From Microbacterium sp. SY138 (GTDB lineage Bacteria > Actinomycetota > Actinomycetes > Actinomycetales > Microbacteriaceae), in NCBI RefSeq assembly GCF_039729145.1, contig NZ_CP155793.1, positions 930,001 through 994,000 of the forward strand: a stretch of DNA of 64,000 bases, read 5' to 3'. A model generated the notes under the pieces. That model ran no database searches, was not told where the DNA came from, and worked only from the letters and a program-made list of their open reading frames with translations. The translations under genes were made by a program, and so were the position numbers. This document shows, in pieces, positions 25,270 through 33,560 of this stretch. Position 1 is the first letter of the stretch; every line of letters starts with the position of its first letter.

Positions 25270-25871
25270 GCACCGGCCTCGGCGAGGGCGCGGCGGGCGC
25301 GCTCGAGCGCACGGGCGACGCGGGCGTCGATGTGCCCGTGGGGCAGGGTCGCGATGGCGTCACCCCGGGCGAGCGTGTCGTCGGCGATGAGCGCGATGCC
25401 GGCCGGTTCGGCTGCCGATCCTCGAAGCGTCCGGAGGTCGTCCGGGTGCAGGCGCACCTCGCGGATCTCCGACGGGTCGACACCGCTGACGGCTCGTCGC
25501 GCGGCGGCTGCGGCGGAGGCGCCGGCATCGGAGAGCTCCCCGGCGACGATCAGCTCCGCGAGCTCGATCGCGCACCGCAGCACGTGGTCCTGCGCGGCCG
25601 TGGTCAGCTCGCGCTCGCGCTCGTTCAGCGACCGAGCGGCGGCGTGGAGCACGGCGACCGCGCGCGCGACCTCTCCGGCTTCGACCGCCTCACGGGCGGC
25701 CCATGCCTCCTCCGCCACGCGCTGTGCCGCCTCCGCCTCGGCGCGGCCGGCGCGAAAGCCTTCCGCGTGTCCGTCGGCATAGCCGCGCATTTTCGCCCTG
25801 GCATGCTCCTCTCCGCTCCCGCGTCCGTCGAGACGCGGGAACAGCACCGGCGAGAAGGCGTCAGTAGACAT
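25266..25871 (-). CDS. fliH: Flagellar export regulator FliH
   Basis: A 201-residue protein with a FliH-like organisation: a short N-terminus, a long Ala/Glu-rich helix containing glycine-spaced AxxxG-type repeats (MRGYADGHAEGFRAGRAEAEAA), and a C-terminal domain similar to the E/delta stalk of V- and F-type ATPases (HVLRCAIELAELIVAGEL ... VRLHPDDLRTLRG). FliH dimers bind FliI and tether it to the C-ring. The start at 25871 overlaps the end of fliG by 11 bases. Confidence 0.92.
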   Translation of the reverse strand: MSTDAFSPVLFPRLDGRGSGEEHARAKMRGYADGHAEGFRAGRAEAEAAQRVAEEAWAAREAVEAGEVARAVAVLHAAARSLNERERELTTAAQDHVLRCAIELAELIVAGELSDAGASAAAAARRAVSGVDPSEIREVRLHPDDLRTLRGSAAEPAGIALIADDTLARGDAIATLPHGHIDARVARALERARRALAEAGA

Positions 25872-26865
25872 ACTCGTCCTCGTCCGCGCGCTGCACGGTG
25901 ATTTCGCCGGCCGCCTCGAGCGCGCGGATCGTGCGCACGATCTCGGCTCTGGCCTCCTCCACCTGGGACACACGCACCGGGCCGAGGGTGCGGGCTTCCT
26001 CGTCGAGGTTCTCCCTGTTCCGTTCGGAGACGTTGCGCCGGATGAGGTCGGCGATGGGCTGGTGCGCACCCTTCAGCGCGAGGGCGAGCGAGCGGATGTC
26101 CATGCCCCGCAGCACGCGCTGCGTGTCGCGGTCGTCGAGCTTGACGATGTCGGCGAAGGTGAACATGCGCGAGCGGATGTCCTCCGCGAGGGCGCTGTCC
26201 CTGTCCTCGATGCTCGCCAGGAGGGCCTTCTCGACCGTCGCCCCGGAGCGGGCGATGATCTCGACGAGCGGTTCCACACCGCCGAGCACTTCGGGGGTGT
26301 CGCGTGCGGCGAACGTCCCGGTCCGCGCCTTGAGCGCATCCGCCACGATCGCGATGGCCTCCTGCGATGCGGTCCCCATCGTCGCGATCGCATGCGCGAC
26401 ATCGGTGCGGGTGGGGTCGGGAAGGGCGGCCAGCACCGCGGCGGCGCGGTCGGTCGGCAGGTGGGCGAGCACCAGGGCGACGGTCTGCGGGAGCTCGCCG
26501 TCCAGAAGGGTCGCCAGCTGCGCGGGGTCGGCGGATCCGAGGAATTCGAAGGACGACGTCATCGAGGAGGAACCGACTCTGCCGAGCACGGCGGCGGCAC
26601 GTTCGGCGCCGAACGTCGCCTCCAGCAGTCCTGCGGCGATGTCGCGGCCGCCACGGGCGGGCGGCAGGTGGCCCGAGGCGATCCGGTGGAACTGTCCGAG
26701 AGCCTGCGCGGTGGTCGCCGCATCGAGGTTCTGCAGGTCGATGATCTCGGCGGCGACGGCCTCCGCCTCGGATTCGGAGAGGTGCTTCATCACCTCGATC
26801 GCCTGCGCGCGATCGAGGTTCATCAGCACGACCGCCGCCGTCTGCCTGTCGGTCAGTCCGGTCAT
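25861..26865 (-). CDS. fliG: Flagellar rotor protein FliG
   Basis: A 334-residue protein with the three FliG armadillo-like domains. The start LTDRQTAAVVLMNLDRAQAIEVMKHLSESE is typical. The middle EHPQ-like site reads ELPQTVALVLAHLP. The C-terminal torque domain carries the charged helix (RSRMFTFADIVKLDDRDTQRVLRGMD) that faces MotA. FliG sits on the FliF ring and transmits torque. It overlaps the fliF stop as ATGA. Confidence 0.97.
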   Translation of the reverse strand: MTGLTDRQTAAVVLMNLDRAQAIEVMKHLSESEAEAVAAEIIDLQNLDAATTAQALGQFHRIASGHLPPARGGRDIAAGLLEATFGAERAAAVLGRVGSSSMTSSFEFLGSADPAQLATLLDGELPQTVALVLAHLPTDRAAAVLAALPDPTRTDVAHAIATMGTASQEAIAIVADALKARTGTFAARDTPEVLGGVEPLVEIIARSGATVEKALLASIEDRDSALAEDIRSRMFTFADIVKLDDRDTQRVLRGMDIRSLALALKGAHQPIADLIRRNVSERNRENLDEEARTLGPVRVSQVEEARAEIVRTIRALEAAGEITVQRADEDEYVY

Positions 26866-28484
26866 ACCTGCTGCCTGTCGTCGATGAGGGTCCGCAGCAG
26901 GTCGGCCGTGCGCTTCGGGTCCTGCCGGGTGAGGGAGTCGATCTCGGCGCGGCGGCGCTCGAGGCTGACCTGCGCGGGTTCCGGGTCGGGCTCCGGCTCC
27001 GGGTCGGGAGTCGTCTCGAGGAAGGCGAGCGGAGTGGTCGGCGCCTGGTCGATCGCCGCGGTGGCGCCGGCATCGAGGACGGTGAGTGCGGGCGGGCGCT
27101 CGCCGAAGAGCTGGTCGAACTCGGTGTCGGCGCTGCTGCGTCGGCGTGCACGGATGATGAGGGCGGCGAGGCCGGCGAGCAGGGGGATGGCGATGGCGGC
27201 GGCGATGATGATCGTGTTCAGCAGCGCGGCCTGACGTGCGGCCCCCTCGGCGTCCTTCGCGGCCTGGAGCGCGGCCTGCGCCGCTTCGGAGCTGGTCTGG
27301 TTGAACGAGACGAGCTCGACCGCGATCGAGTCTCCGCGCTCGGTGTCGATACCGGCGGCGCTCTCGACGAGGTCGCTCAGCTGAGCGGTGCTCAGGTCAC
27401 CGCCCGCACCCGCGTCGACCGCGACCGAGACCGACTGGCGCAGCAGCGATCCGGCGGGAGTGGACGTGCTCTGCGTGCTCTTGTTGACGGCGTTGGTCTT
27501 CGAGGTCTCGGTGGACTCGGAGGTTCCGTCGCCGTCGGCGGACGGGACGGCGATGTTGTCGGGGCCGAGCACGCCGGCGTTCGAGCTCGAGCCGTTCTGC
27601 CGGTCGGTCCTGGTCTGCTCCGTGAGCGGGGGAGCGCCCTCGGCCGGGGTGTAGGTCTCTTCGACGCGCTCGTTGACCGAGTGATCGATCTCGGCGACGA
27701 CGGTCACCTTGGCGTTGCCGGGCCCGACGACGGTGTCGAGCATCTGCTGCACGTTCGCGGTGACCCGCGCCTCGTAGTCGCTGGCCTGCTGGTCGATGCC
27801 TCCGGTGGTTCCGACGCCCGCGGCGGAGAGGGTCTGCCCGCTCTGGTCCACGACGGCGACGTTCTCGGGCTTCATGCCGCTGACCGCGGCAGAGGTCAGG
27901 TGCACGATCGCCTCGACCTGCTTCGGAGACAGCGTCGAGCTGCCGGAGGTCTCCACGAAGACGGAGGCGGTGGGATCGACGGTCTCCGAGACGAAGACGC
28001 TCTCCTCGGGGATCGCGAGCTGCACCGATGCGGCGGTCACACCCTTGATCGAGGAGATCGTCGCGGCGAGCTCGCCCTCGATGGCCCGCTTGAAGGTCAC
28101 CGACTGCTGGAACTCGCTCGTCGTGACGCCCATCTTGTCCAGCAGCGAGTATCCGCCGGAGCTGGTGCCGGGGAGCCCTGCCGACGCGGCGGCGAGCCGC
28201 TGGTCGTAGACGTCCTTCTCGGGGACGAGGACGGTCGCTCCTCCGTCGGCGAGCTCGTACGGCACCGATGACGACCGCAGCTGTTCGACCACGGCGTTCG
28301 CGTCGGAGGCGCTCATGCCGGAGAACAGCGGCGTGTACGTCGGGCGGCTGAGCCAGCTGGAGAGCGCGACGATACCGAGGGCGAGCACGGCGACGCCGAT
28401 GATGGCGATCGTGCGCTGGGCGAGCGAGAAGCCCGCGATCACGCGTCCGATGCGCTGGAACACGTTTGTGACGGCCTGGGGCAT
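26862..28484 (-). CDS. fliF: Flagellar MS-ring protein FliF
   Basis: A 540-residue protein with two membrane helices (about 27-47 and 452-475) and a large periplasmic-side region with the ring-building motifs. These include RPTYTPLFSGMSASDANAVVEQL and the signature YSLLDKMGVTTSEFQQSVTFKRAIEGELAATI. The C-terminal tail binds FliG. FliF forms the MS-ring, the base on which rotor and export gate assemble. The ATG at 28484 shares one base with the fliE stop (TGATG). Confidence 0.97.
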   Translation of the reverse strand: MPQAVTNVFQRIGRVIAGFSLAQRTIAIIGVAVLALGIVALSSWLSRPTYTPLFSGMSASDANAVVEQLRSSSVPYELADGGATVLVPEKDVYDQRLAAASAGLPGTSSGGYSLLDKMGVTTSEFQQSVTFKRAIEGELAATISSIKGVTAASVQLAIPEESVFVSETVDPTASVFVETSGSSTLSPKQVEAIVHLTSAAVSGMKPENVAVVDQSGQTLSAAGVGTTGGIDQQASDYEARVTANVQQMLDTVVGPGNAKVTVVAEIDHSVNERVEETYTPAEGAPPLTEQTRTDRQNGSSSNAGVLGPDNIAVPSADGDGTSESTETSKTNAVNKSTQSTSTPAGSLLRQSVSVAVDAGAGGDLSTAQLSDLVESAAGIDTERGDSIAVELVSFNQTSSEAAQAALQAAKDAEGAARQAALLNTIIIAAAIAIPLLAGLAALIIRARRRSSADTEFDQLFGERPPALTVLDAGATAAIDQAPTTPLAFLETTPDPEPEPDPEPAQVSLERRRAEIDSLTRQDPKRTADLLRTLIDDRQQV

Positions 28485-28789
28485 CAGGCTTGCATCCGCA
28501 TGATCTCGTTGAACGCGTCGACACCCTTGTTGCGCACGGCGGCGACGAGTTCGAGGGTCACGGATGCGCGCGAGGACGCGATCATCGCGGAGTGGATGTC
28601 GTCGAGGTCGCCGGTGACGGCCGCGACTTTGAGCTTGTCGGACTCGGACTGCAGCGAACGCAGCTCGTCGATGGCCCCGGTCACGCTGCTCGCGAAGGCG
28701 GTGTCGTCGGTGGCCTTGGTCGTCGCGGGGGCGGGCGGGGCGAGCGTGAAACCGGAGGAGATGGCTTCGATTCCGGGGAGTGAGGCCAT
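28484..28789 (-). CDS. fliE: Hook-basal body protein FliE
   Basis: A 101-residue protein of normal FliE length, with the conserved C-terminal part DIHSAMIASSRASVTLELVAAVRNKGVDAFNEIMRMQ. FliE joins the MS-ring/export gate to the proximal rod and is among the first exported subunits. Position between flgC and fliF is standard. It overlaps both neighbours by one base. Confidence 0.96.
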   Translation of the reverse strand: MASLPGIEAISSGFTLAPPAPATTKATDDTAFASSVTGAIDELRSLQSESDKLKVAAVTGDLDDIHSAMIASSRASVTLELVAAVRNKGVDAFNEIMRMQA

Positions 28790-29181
28790 CAGCTGCGTCC
28801 GATCTGGAGGGCGGATTCGTAGGAGTTGCGTGCGCGGTCGACGATGGCCGCACTCGCCTGGTAGCCGCGCTGGGCGAGGATGAGCTGGCTCATCTGGTCG
28901 CCCAGGTCGATGTCGGGGTAGCGCACGTAGCCGTCCGCGTCCGCGAGAGGGTGGTCGGGCTGATGGACGAGGCGTCCCTGCGCGCTGCCCTGCGCGGTTC
29001 CGGCCACGTACACGCCCGGGGACTGATCGCTCGTCTGGGCGAGGATGTACCTGGCGCGGAAGGCCGCCCCGTTGCTGGGGGCGGCGGTGTTGATGTTGGC
29101 GATGTTGTCGCTGATGGCGTCGAGCCACTTGCGGTGCACGGTCAGGCCGGTGCCGGCGATGCCGATGGCGTCGAAGGTCAT
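28789..29181 (-). CDS. flgC: Flagellar rod protein FlgC
   Basis: A 130-residue rod protein with the N-terminal axial motif GTGLTVHRKWLDAISDNIANINTAAPSNGAAFRA. The C-terminal FlgC helix reads YPDIDLGDQMSQLILAQRGYQASAAIVDRARNSYESALQIG. It forms part of the proximal rod with FlgB and FliE. The start at 29181 overlaps flgB as ATGA; in-frame sequence upstream belongs to other genes' alternative frames. Confidence 0.96.
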   Translation of the reverse strand: MTFDAIGIAGTGLTVHRKWLDAISDNIANINTAAPSNGAAFRARYILAQTSDQSPGVYVAGTAQGSAQGRLVHQPDHPLADADGYVRYPDIDLGDQMSQLILAQRGYQASAAIVDRARNSYESALQIGRS

Positions 29182-29519
29182 GAGGTCCTCATCGCGGTGC
29201 GCATCGACGTGAACGATCCGTTCACGGCCTGCGTCGCGAACTGATAGCGCAGCATCGTGTCGATGCTGGACAGGGTTTCGGTGTCGAGGTTGACGTTGTT
29301 GCCGTTCAGGCGCGTGGGTTCGAGCGAGGTGCCGACCGTCGCGCCGACCCGTCCGTCGCCGGCATCGATCGAGCGGGCGAGCGCCTCTTCGAACTGCACG
29401 CGCTTGGCGTGATAGTTCGGGGTGTTGATGTTGGCGATGTTGTCGGAGATCGCGCGCTGGCGCTGCGCGAGGCCGTCGAGCGCACTCGTCAGTGCGTTGA
29501 TGGTCACAGAATCGAACAC
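29178..29519 (-). CDS. flgB: Flagellar rod protein FlgB
   Basis: A 113-residue protein with the axial motif ALTSALDGLAQRQRAISDNIANINTPNYHAKRVQFEEAL and the conserved end SSIDTMLRYQFATQAVNGSFTSMRTAM. It is the first gene of the basal-body/hook operon. The start is GTG at 29519 with a clear GGGAG Shine-Dalgarno seven bases upstream. A sigma-28-type promoter box lies about 75 bases upstream. Confidence 0.96.
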   Translation of the reverse strand: MFDSVTINALTSALDGLAQRQRAISDNIANINTPNYHAKRVQFEEALARSIDAGDGRVGATVGTSLEPTRLNGNNVNLDTETLSSIDTMLRYQFATQAVNGSFTSMRTAMRTS

Positions 29520-29593
29520 GAACCGGCTCCCGTGTGTGGCTGGTATGGCCGATCCATGGCCGAGTCTTGCGAGCCATCCGTGCTCGCCCTGCT

Positions 29594-29620
29594 CTATCGG
29601 CAGGGTCGTCCGCGATGTTA
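29594..29620 (-). promoter_or_regulatory. Predicted sigma-28 (FliA) promoter of the flgB-flgE operon
   Basis: On the minus strand TAAC (29620-29617), 15 bases, then GCCGATAG (29601-29594), identical in both hexamers and spacing to the boxes before fliC and flgN. Transcription would start near 29588, about 70 bases before flgB. It lies in the only gap between the fliC-fliS group and the hook operon. Confidence 0.75.
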
Positions 29621-29630
29621 GGAAGCGGTT

Positions 29631-29927
29631 TCACCCGTCGACGTCGAGGTAGGCGGGCTCTTCGGGACGGCGCGTGCTCGGGATGCGGCTCACGGCGCCG
29701 AGATGCCGACGCATGCCGTCGAGGTCGGAACGGGCACGGTCCATCGCTGAGCGCTGGAGGTCGATCACCCGCCGGGCGTGGTCGGCGAGAGAAGGGGGAA
29801 GCGGCGTGCGTGGCGGCGTCCATGGGGCGAGGGTGGCCTCGGCGGCGGCACCGGGGGCGGCGTCGAGGATCTGCTCGGCCTCCTGCTCGAGTCGGTCGAG
29901 CAGTGAGGTCCACTCTTCCACGCTCAC
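29631..29927 (-). CDS. Small FliT-like protein after fliS
   Basis: A 98-residue protein, mostly helical, starting SVEEWTSLLDRLEQEAEQILDA. The start is GTG at 29927, overlapping the fliS stop as GTGA. The position directly after fliS and the helical make-up suggest an export chaperone like FliT (which binds FliD) or another late flagellar factor. I see no decisive family motif, so the role is inferred from context. Confidence 0.75.
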   Translation of the reverse strand: MSVEEWTSLLDRLEQEAEQILDAAPGAAAEATLAPWTPPRTPLPPSLADHARRVIDLQRSAMDRARSDLDGMRRHLGAVSRIPSTRRPEEPAYLDVDG

Positions 29928-30310
29928 GCCCGCGCCTCGGCCACCGTGCGCGCGGCCTCGTGCCAGGCGTCGCGCAGGGGGGAGATGATCTCGTGGCAGG
30001 CGTGCGTGCGCTCGGGATCGCGACCGATGTTGGCCCCGATGAGCGTCTGCGACAGGAACACGTACAGCGAGCGCAGACCCGCACTGCCGTTCCAGTCGTC
30101 GGTGAGCGACGAGGACAGTTCCGAGACGATCGCCTGCGCGTGCTGCAGCTGGGCGTTCGCCTCCTCCCAGTCCTCGGCGCGCTGGGCGACCTCTCCGCGT
30201 TCGATGTCGAGCAGGAGGCGGTCGTAGAGCATCGTGACGAGACGCTCGGGCGGTGCCGACAGCACGGCGTCGTCACGGTAGCGCTGCTGGGCGCGCAGGG
30301 CGGCGTTCAT
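29924..30310 (-). CDS. fliS: Flagellin export chaperone FliS
   Basis: A 128-residue helical-bundle protein with FliS marks: AQQRYRDDAVLSAPPERLVTMLYDRLLLDIERGE near the N-terminus, then the helix with AIVSELSSSLTDDWNGSAGLRSLYVFLSQTLIGANIGRD. FliS binds the C-terminus of flagellin in the cytoplasm, prevents its polymerisation and delivers it to FlhA. In Bacillus it also works with FliW. It lies two bases after the fliD stop. Confidence 0.96.
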   Translation of the reverse strand: MNAALRAQQRYRDDAVLSAPPERLVTMLYDRLLLDIERGEVAQRAEDWEEANAQLQHAQAIVSELSSSLTDDWNGSAGLRSLYVFLSQTLIGANIGRDPERTHACHEIISPLRDAWHEAARTVAEARA

Positions 30311-30312
30311 GC

Positions 30313-31701
30313 TCACTTCCCGGAGTTCGAGCTCGAGCCCGGCAGGGCGGCGATCTGGGACGACAGGTACGAGGACTGCGACTGCAGCTGCGACAGCATG
30401 ACCTCGAGGCGGGCGTAGGTGCGCTCGAGAGTGGACTTGCGCTGCGCGAGGCGGACGTCCCAGCGTTCCATCTGCTCGCCGAGACCCTTCACCTCGCTCT
30501 CCTGCCCGGTGATGCGCGTGGTGAGCAGGCCCTCGTACTTGTCGGAGTAGACCTTCGAGGTGTCCTGCACCCGCGCGGCGATGTCGGAGAACAGCCCTGC
30601 GACCGCGTCGGGGTCCTTCGCGAGTGCCTCGGCGAACTTCTTCTCGTCGAAGCTGAGCACGCCGTACATGTCGGTCGAGATGCCGATAGACGACGGGGAG
30701 ACGCCGTTCACGGGGTGCTGCACCGCGTCGGCGAGGGCCGTGCGGAGTCCTCGGACCGCGCTGTCGCCGGTGAAGACGCCCAGTGTGGTCTTGTCGCCCT
30801 GCTTGGCGGCGACGGTCGCCTTCGAGCCGTTGTCGATGCGGGTCAGGATGTCCTTGACGGCGGCGATGAAGTCGGCGGACGCCTTGGTGCGTGCCGCGGT
30901 GTCGACGGCGACGCCGATGGTGACGGGGGCCGCGGAGACGGCCGAGACGGTCACGTCGACACCGTCGAACAGGTCGGTGAACGTGTTGCTCGACGACGTC
31001 AGCACCTGCTCGGCGCTGGTGCCCGCCCACAGCCGTACCTGCGCATCGGCGCCGACGTCGATAACGGCTGCTCCTGCTTCGGTGGAGATGTCGGAGGCGG
31101 TGCCCGCAGCGACCGCCGCTGTGTCTCCGCGATAGGCGCGGAACTGTCCGGCTTCCCCGGAATCGGCGGCACGAAGCTGCAGGCGGTGCATGGGGTTGCC
31201 GTCGGCGTCGCGTCCGGCGGGAACGGCCGCGGCGACGATGCCGAAGCCCGCTTCGTTCACGGCCCGCGCGACATCCTGCATCGATGTGGAGTCGGCCGTG
31301 ACCTGCACGCGCTCGCCCTTCGCGTTCTCGAGGGTGATCACGGGCGGGTCGACGGGCCAGCCGTTGGAGGCGGCCGAGACGATGGTGTGGTTCTTGGCGA
31401 CCTTGTCGACGACGATGTCGGCCGCGAGCGGCGCCGCGCCCTCGCGGGTGGCGACCGTGACCGTGGGAGAGGACGACGTGGTGGTGAAGCGGGCCAGCCC
31501 GTCGCGCGTCGCGGCCTTCTCCGCCGCCGTGGCGAGGTTCTGCACGGCGGTGTTCAGCGTCCGCAGCTGGGTGACGATGCCGTTCTTGTCATCCATCTTC
31601 GCCTTGAGCAGCGAACGGGGGATGGCCGCGACATCCATCAGCGCCTTGATGACCTCGGTGGTCTTCAGGCCGGAGACGAGGCCGTCGAGCGAGAGGGACA
31701 T
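30313..31701 (-). CDS. fliD: Filament cap protein FliD
   Basis: A 462-residue protein with the FliD N-terminal domain (SLDGLVSGLKTTEVIKALMDVAAIPRSLLKAKMDDK ... LRTLNTAVQNLATAAEKA), a variable middle exposed on the cap, and the C-terminal coiled-coil segment (YEGLLTTRITGQESEVKGLGEQMERWDVRLAQRKSTLERTYARLEVML). The FliD pentamer caps the filament and guides flagellin insertion. It follows fliC after a strong hairpin, so its expression may depend on read-through. Confidence 0.96.
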   Translation of the reverse strand: MSLSLDGLVSGLKTTEVIKALMDVAAIPRSLLKAKMDDKNGIVTQLRTLNTAVQNLATAAEKAATRDGLARFTTTSSSPTVTVATREGAAPLAADIVVDKVAKNHTIVSAASNGWPVDPPVITLENAKGERVQVTADSTSMQDVARAVNEAGFGIVAAAVPAGRDADGNPMHRLQLRAADSGEAGQFRAYRGDTAAVAAGTASDISTEAGAAVIDVGADAQVRLWAGTSAEQVLTSSSNTFTDLFDGVDVTVSAVSAAPVTIGVAVDTAARTKASADFIAAVKDILTRIDNGSKATVAAKQGDKTTLGVFTGDSAVRGLRTALADAVQHPVNGVSPSSIGISTDMYGVLSFDEKKFAEALAKDPDAVAGLFSDIAARVQDTSKVYSDKYEGLLTTRITGQESEVKGLGEQMERWDVRLAQRKSTLERTYARLEVMLSQLQSQSSYLSSQIAALPGSSSNSGK

Positions 31702-31728
31702 GGTCGCCTTTCCAGGTCGGGAGCGGAC

Positions 31729-31760
31729 AGGGTCCGGGCGCCGGTGGGCGCCCGGACCCT
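31729..31760 (-). terminator. Hairpin between fliC and fliD
   Basis: A perfect 14-base stem (AGGGTCCGGGCGCC and its complement) with a GGTG loop, 10 bases past the flagellin stop. There is no T-run. It probably ends or stabilises the abundant flagellin mRNA and lets part of the transcription continue into fliD. Confidence 0.75.
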
Positions 31761-31770
31761 ATGGCATGGT

Positions 31771-32601
31771 TCAGCGCAGGAGCTGGAGCACGCCCTGGTT
31801 GGCCTGGTTGGCCTGGGCCAGCATCGCCGTACCTGCCTGGGACAGGATGTTCTTCGACGTGAACTTGACCATCTCGGACGCCATGTCGGTGTCGCGGATA
31901 CGGCTCTCGGCAGCGGCGAGGTTCTCCGCCGACACGTTGAGGCTGTTGATGGTCGACTCGAAGCGGTTCTGCAGCGCACCGTAGCCGGCACGTGCGGTCG
32001 AGACCGCCTGGATCTGCGTGTCGATGCCCGCCAGTGCGGTACCGTACGTCGCCGCGTCCGTCATGGTCGCCGCGAGCGTCTTGATGTCGGCACCGAGGGT
32101 GGCGAAGTCGGTCAGGGCGACCGAGATCTGGTCCTCGGCGGCGACGGAGCCCGCACCGACCTGGAACGTCAGCGTGTCGCCACCCGAGAGCAGCTTGATG
32201 CCGTTGAAGTTCGTGCTGCCGGCGATCCGGGTGAGCTCATCACCGAGGGTGTTGATCTCCTTCTGGATCGCGTCGCGCGACTTCGCGTTGTTCGAGTCGT
32301 TCGCACCCTGAGCGGTCAGGTCGCGAACGCGCTGCAGGATCGAGTGGACCTCGGTCAGGGCGCCTTCCGCGGTCTGGATGACCGAGATGCCGTCCTGGGC
32401 GTTGCGTGCCGCGACGTTCAGACCGTTGACCTGCGAACGCAGGCCCTCGGAGATCGCGAGGCCTGCAGCGTCGTCGGCCGCGCGGTTGATGCGGAAGCCG
32501 CTGGACAGCTTCTCGAGCGACTTCGACAGGTCGTTCTGGGTGTTGGACAGGTTGCGGTAGGCGTTGAGGGCCGACACGTTCGTGCTGATCTGCATACCCA
32601 T
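31771..32601 (-). CDS. fliC: Flagellin FliC (Hag), short form
   Basis: A 276-residue flagellin. Both conserved ends are present: MQISTNVSALNAYRNLSNTQNDLSKSLEKLSSGFRINRAADDAAGLAISE at the start and the C-terminal NRFESTINSLNVSAENLAAAESRIRDTDMASEMVKFTSKNILSQAGTAMLAQANQANQGVLQLLR. Only about 60-80 residues separate the D1 halves, so the surface-exposed D2/D3 domains are nearly missing. The ATG at 32601 is seven bases after GGAGG. It is transcribed from a sigma-28 box and its leader carries two CsrA-type sites. Confidence 0.98.
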   Translation of the reverse strand: MGMQISTNVSALNAYRNLSNTQNDLSKSLEKLSSGFRINRAADDAAGLAISEGLRSQVNGLNVAARNAQDGISVIQTAEGALTEVHSILQRVRDLTAQGANDSNNAKSRDAIQKEINTLGDELTRIAGSTNFNGIKLLSGGDTLTFQVGAGSVAAEDQISVALTDFATLGADIKTLAATMTDAATYGTALAGIDTQIQAVSTARAGYGALQNRFESTINSLNVSAENLAAAESRIRDTDMASEMVKFTSKNILSQAGTAMLAQANQANQGVLQLLR

Positions 32602-32612
32602 AAGGGTTCTCC

Positions 32613-32654
32613 TCCGTGAATGGTGTTGTGCGGGAGACCATCCGTGGTCTCCCG
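32613..32654 (-). promoter_or_regulatory. Flagellin mRNA leader with two CsrA-type sites
   Basis: The leader of about 55 bases begins with a perfect 10-base hairpin (32631-32654, CGGGAGACCA and its complement) whose 4-base loop CGGA, with the closing A, gives CACGGATG. A second CACGGA (ANGGA core 32617-32613) forms the start of the Shine-Dalgarno GGAGG. The two cores are 28 bases apart. This is the known layout for CsrA repression of hag in Bacillus: a hairpin-loop site plus a site over the ribosome binding site. Confidence 0.75.
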
Positions 32655-32661
32655 GTCACAC

Positions 32662-32688
32662 CTATCGGCGGAGGGGACGCGGGCGTTA
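32662..32688 (-). promoter_or_regulatory. Predicted sigma-28 (FliA) promoter of fliC
   Basis: On the minus strand TAAC (32688-32685), a 15-base spacer and GCCGATAG (32669-32662). This is close to the FliA/SigD consensus TAAA-N15-GCCGATAA. The transcript would begin near 32656, just where the 5' hairpin begins. Confidence 0.8.
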
Positions 32689-32709
32689 GCCGTGCGTGCG
32701 GGAATCGGC

Positions 32710-33510
32710 TCAGGCGGGTGCCGGATCGCGGAAGACCCCGGCGATCCGTGAACCCGCGACGTCGGCGATCCGTGTGAAGTAGGCATCGCGGGCGCCGGCG
32801 GAGACCCGCGTCGTGGTGGTCGGTGCGGTCCCTTCGGCGAAGAACCGATCCAGGGCGTCGCGCAACAACCGGATCGCCTCCGATCGCTGCTGCGACACGG
32901 CCGAGTGCGTCACGCCCAGCTCTTCGGCGATCTCCTTGACCGGACGCTCGTCGAAGTAGACGGCCTGCACGATCCGGCGCATCCGCTCGGGAAGGGCGGC
33001 GACGGCCTGTTCGAGCACCTCGCGCCGTTCCCCGACCAGAGCGGATTCCTCGGGGAGGGGGATGTCGGCGGCGACGTCCCGGGCCGAGGGATCGTCGATG
33101 GTGGTGAGCGTCCTGGCGGCATCGCCGAGCGCTTCGATGACGACCTCCTTCGGAACGCCCATCGCCGTGGCGACCTCGGTCGCCGTGGCGGTCCGGCCGA
33201 GACCGGCGGTCAGGGTCTCGCGGACGGCGACGGTCTCCTTGATGCGTTTGCGGATGCCCCGGGAGGCCCAGTCCATCGAGCGCATCTCGTCGGCGAAGGC
33301 GCCGAGGATGCGACGACGGGCATAGGCGCCGAAGGGCACTCCGAGCTCGGGGTCGAAGGCCTCGGCCGCGGTCACGAGCGCGAGCGCTCCGACGGCGGCG
33401 AGCTCGTCGCGGGGGATATGGGTGGCACGGGCATGGGTCTCGGCGGCGAGGTATCCGACCAGAGGGAGGTTGCTCTCGATGAGCAGATTGCGCTCAGCGC
33501 GCGACGACAT
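32710..33510 (-). CDS. fliA: Flagellar sigma factor FliA (sigma-28, SigD type)
   Basis: A 266-residue sigma-70 family factor. Region 2 contains ALVTAAEAFDPELGVPFGAYARRRILGAFADEMRSMDWASRGIRKR, with the DW-x-x-R motif typical of FliA. Region 4 is RMRRIVQAVYFDERPVKEIAEELGVTHSAVSQQRSEAIRLLRDAL. It should direct RNA polymerase to the TAAC-N15-GCCGATAG boxes in this locus. The start at 33510 (MSSRAERN) fits the family; a GTG 60 bases upstream is possible but weaker. It is divergent from flgN. No FlgM anti-sigma gene is seen in the window. Confidence 0.96.
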   Translation of the reverse strand: MSSRAERNLLIESNLPLVGYLAAETHARATHIPRDELAAVGALALVTAAEAFDPELGVPFGAYARRRILGAFADEMRSMDWASRGIRKRIKETVAVRETLTAGLGRTATATEVATAMGVPKEVVIEALGDAARTLTTIDDPSARDVAADIPLPEESALVGERREVLEQAVAALPERMRRIVQAVYFDERPVKEIAEELGVTHSAVSQQRSEAIRLLRDALDRFFAEGTAPTTTTRVSAGARDAYFTRIADVAGSRIAGVFRDPAPA

Positions 33511-33560
33511 GGGGGATGATCCACCTCTCTGGATGCACTCCGGAAGTTCCGAGGAGATGA

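Noticed and set aside
30253..32619. A plus-strand open frame of 788 codons opposite fliS, fliD and fliC
   Set aside because: Its composition is that of an antisense shadow and it lies opposite three clear flagellar genes.
32631..32654. The hairpin before fliC as the fliA terminator
   Set aside because: It lies downstream of the fliC sigma-28 box, so it is in the flagellin mRNA leader, and its loop carries a CsrA motif. A weak dual role cannot be excluded.
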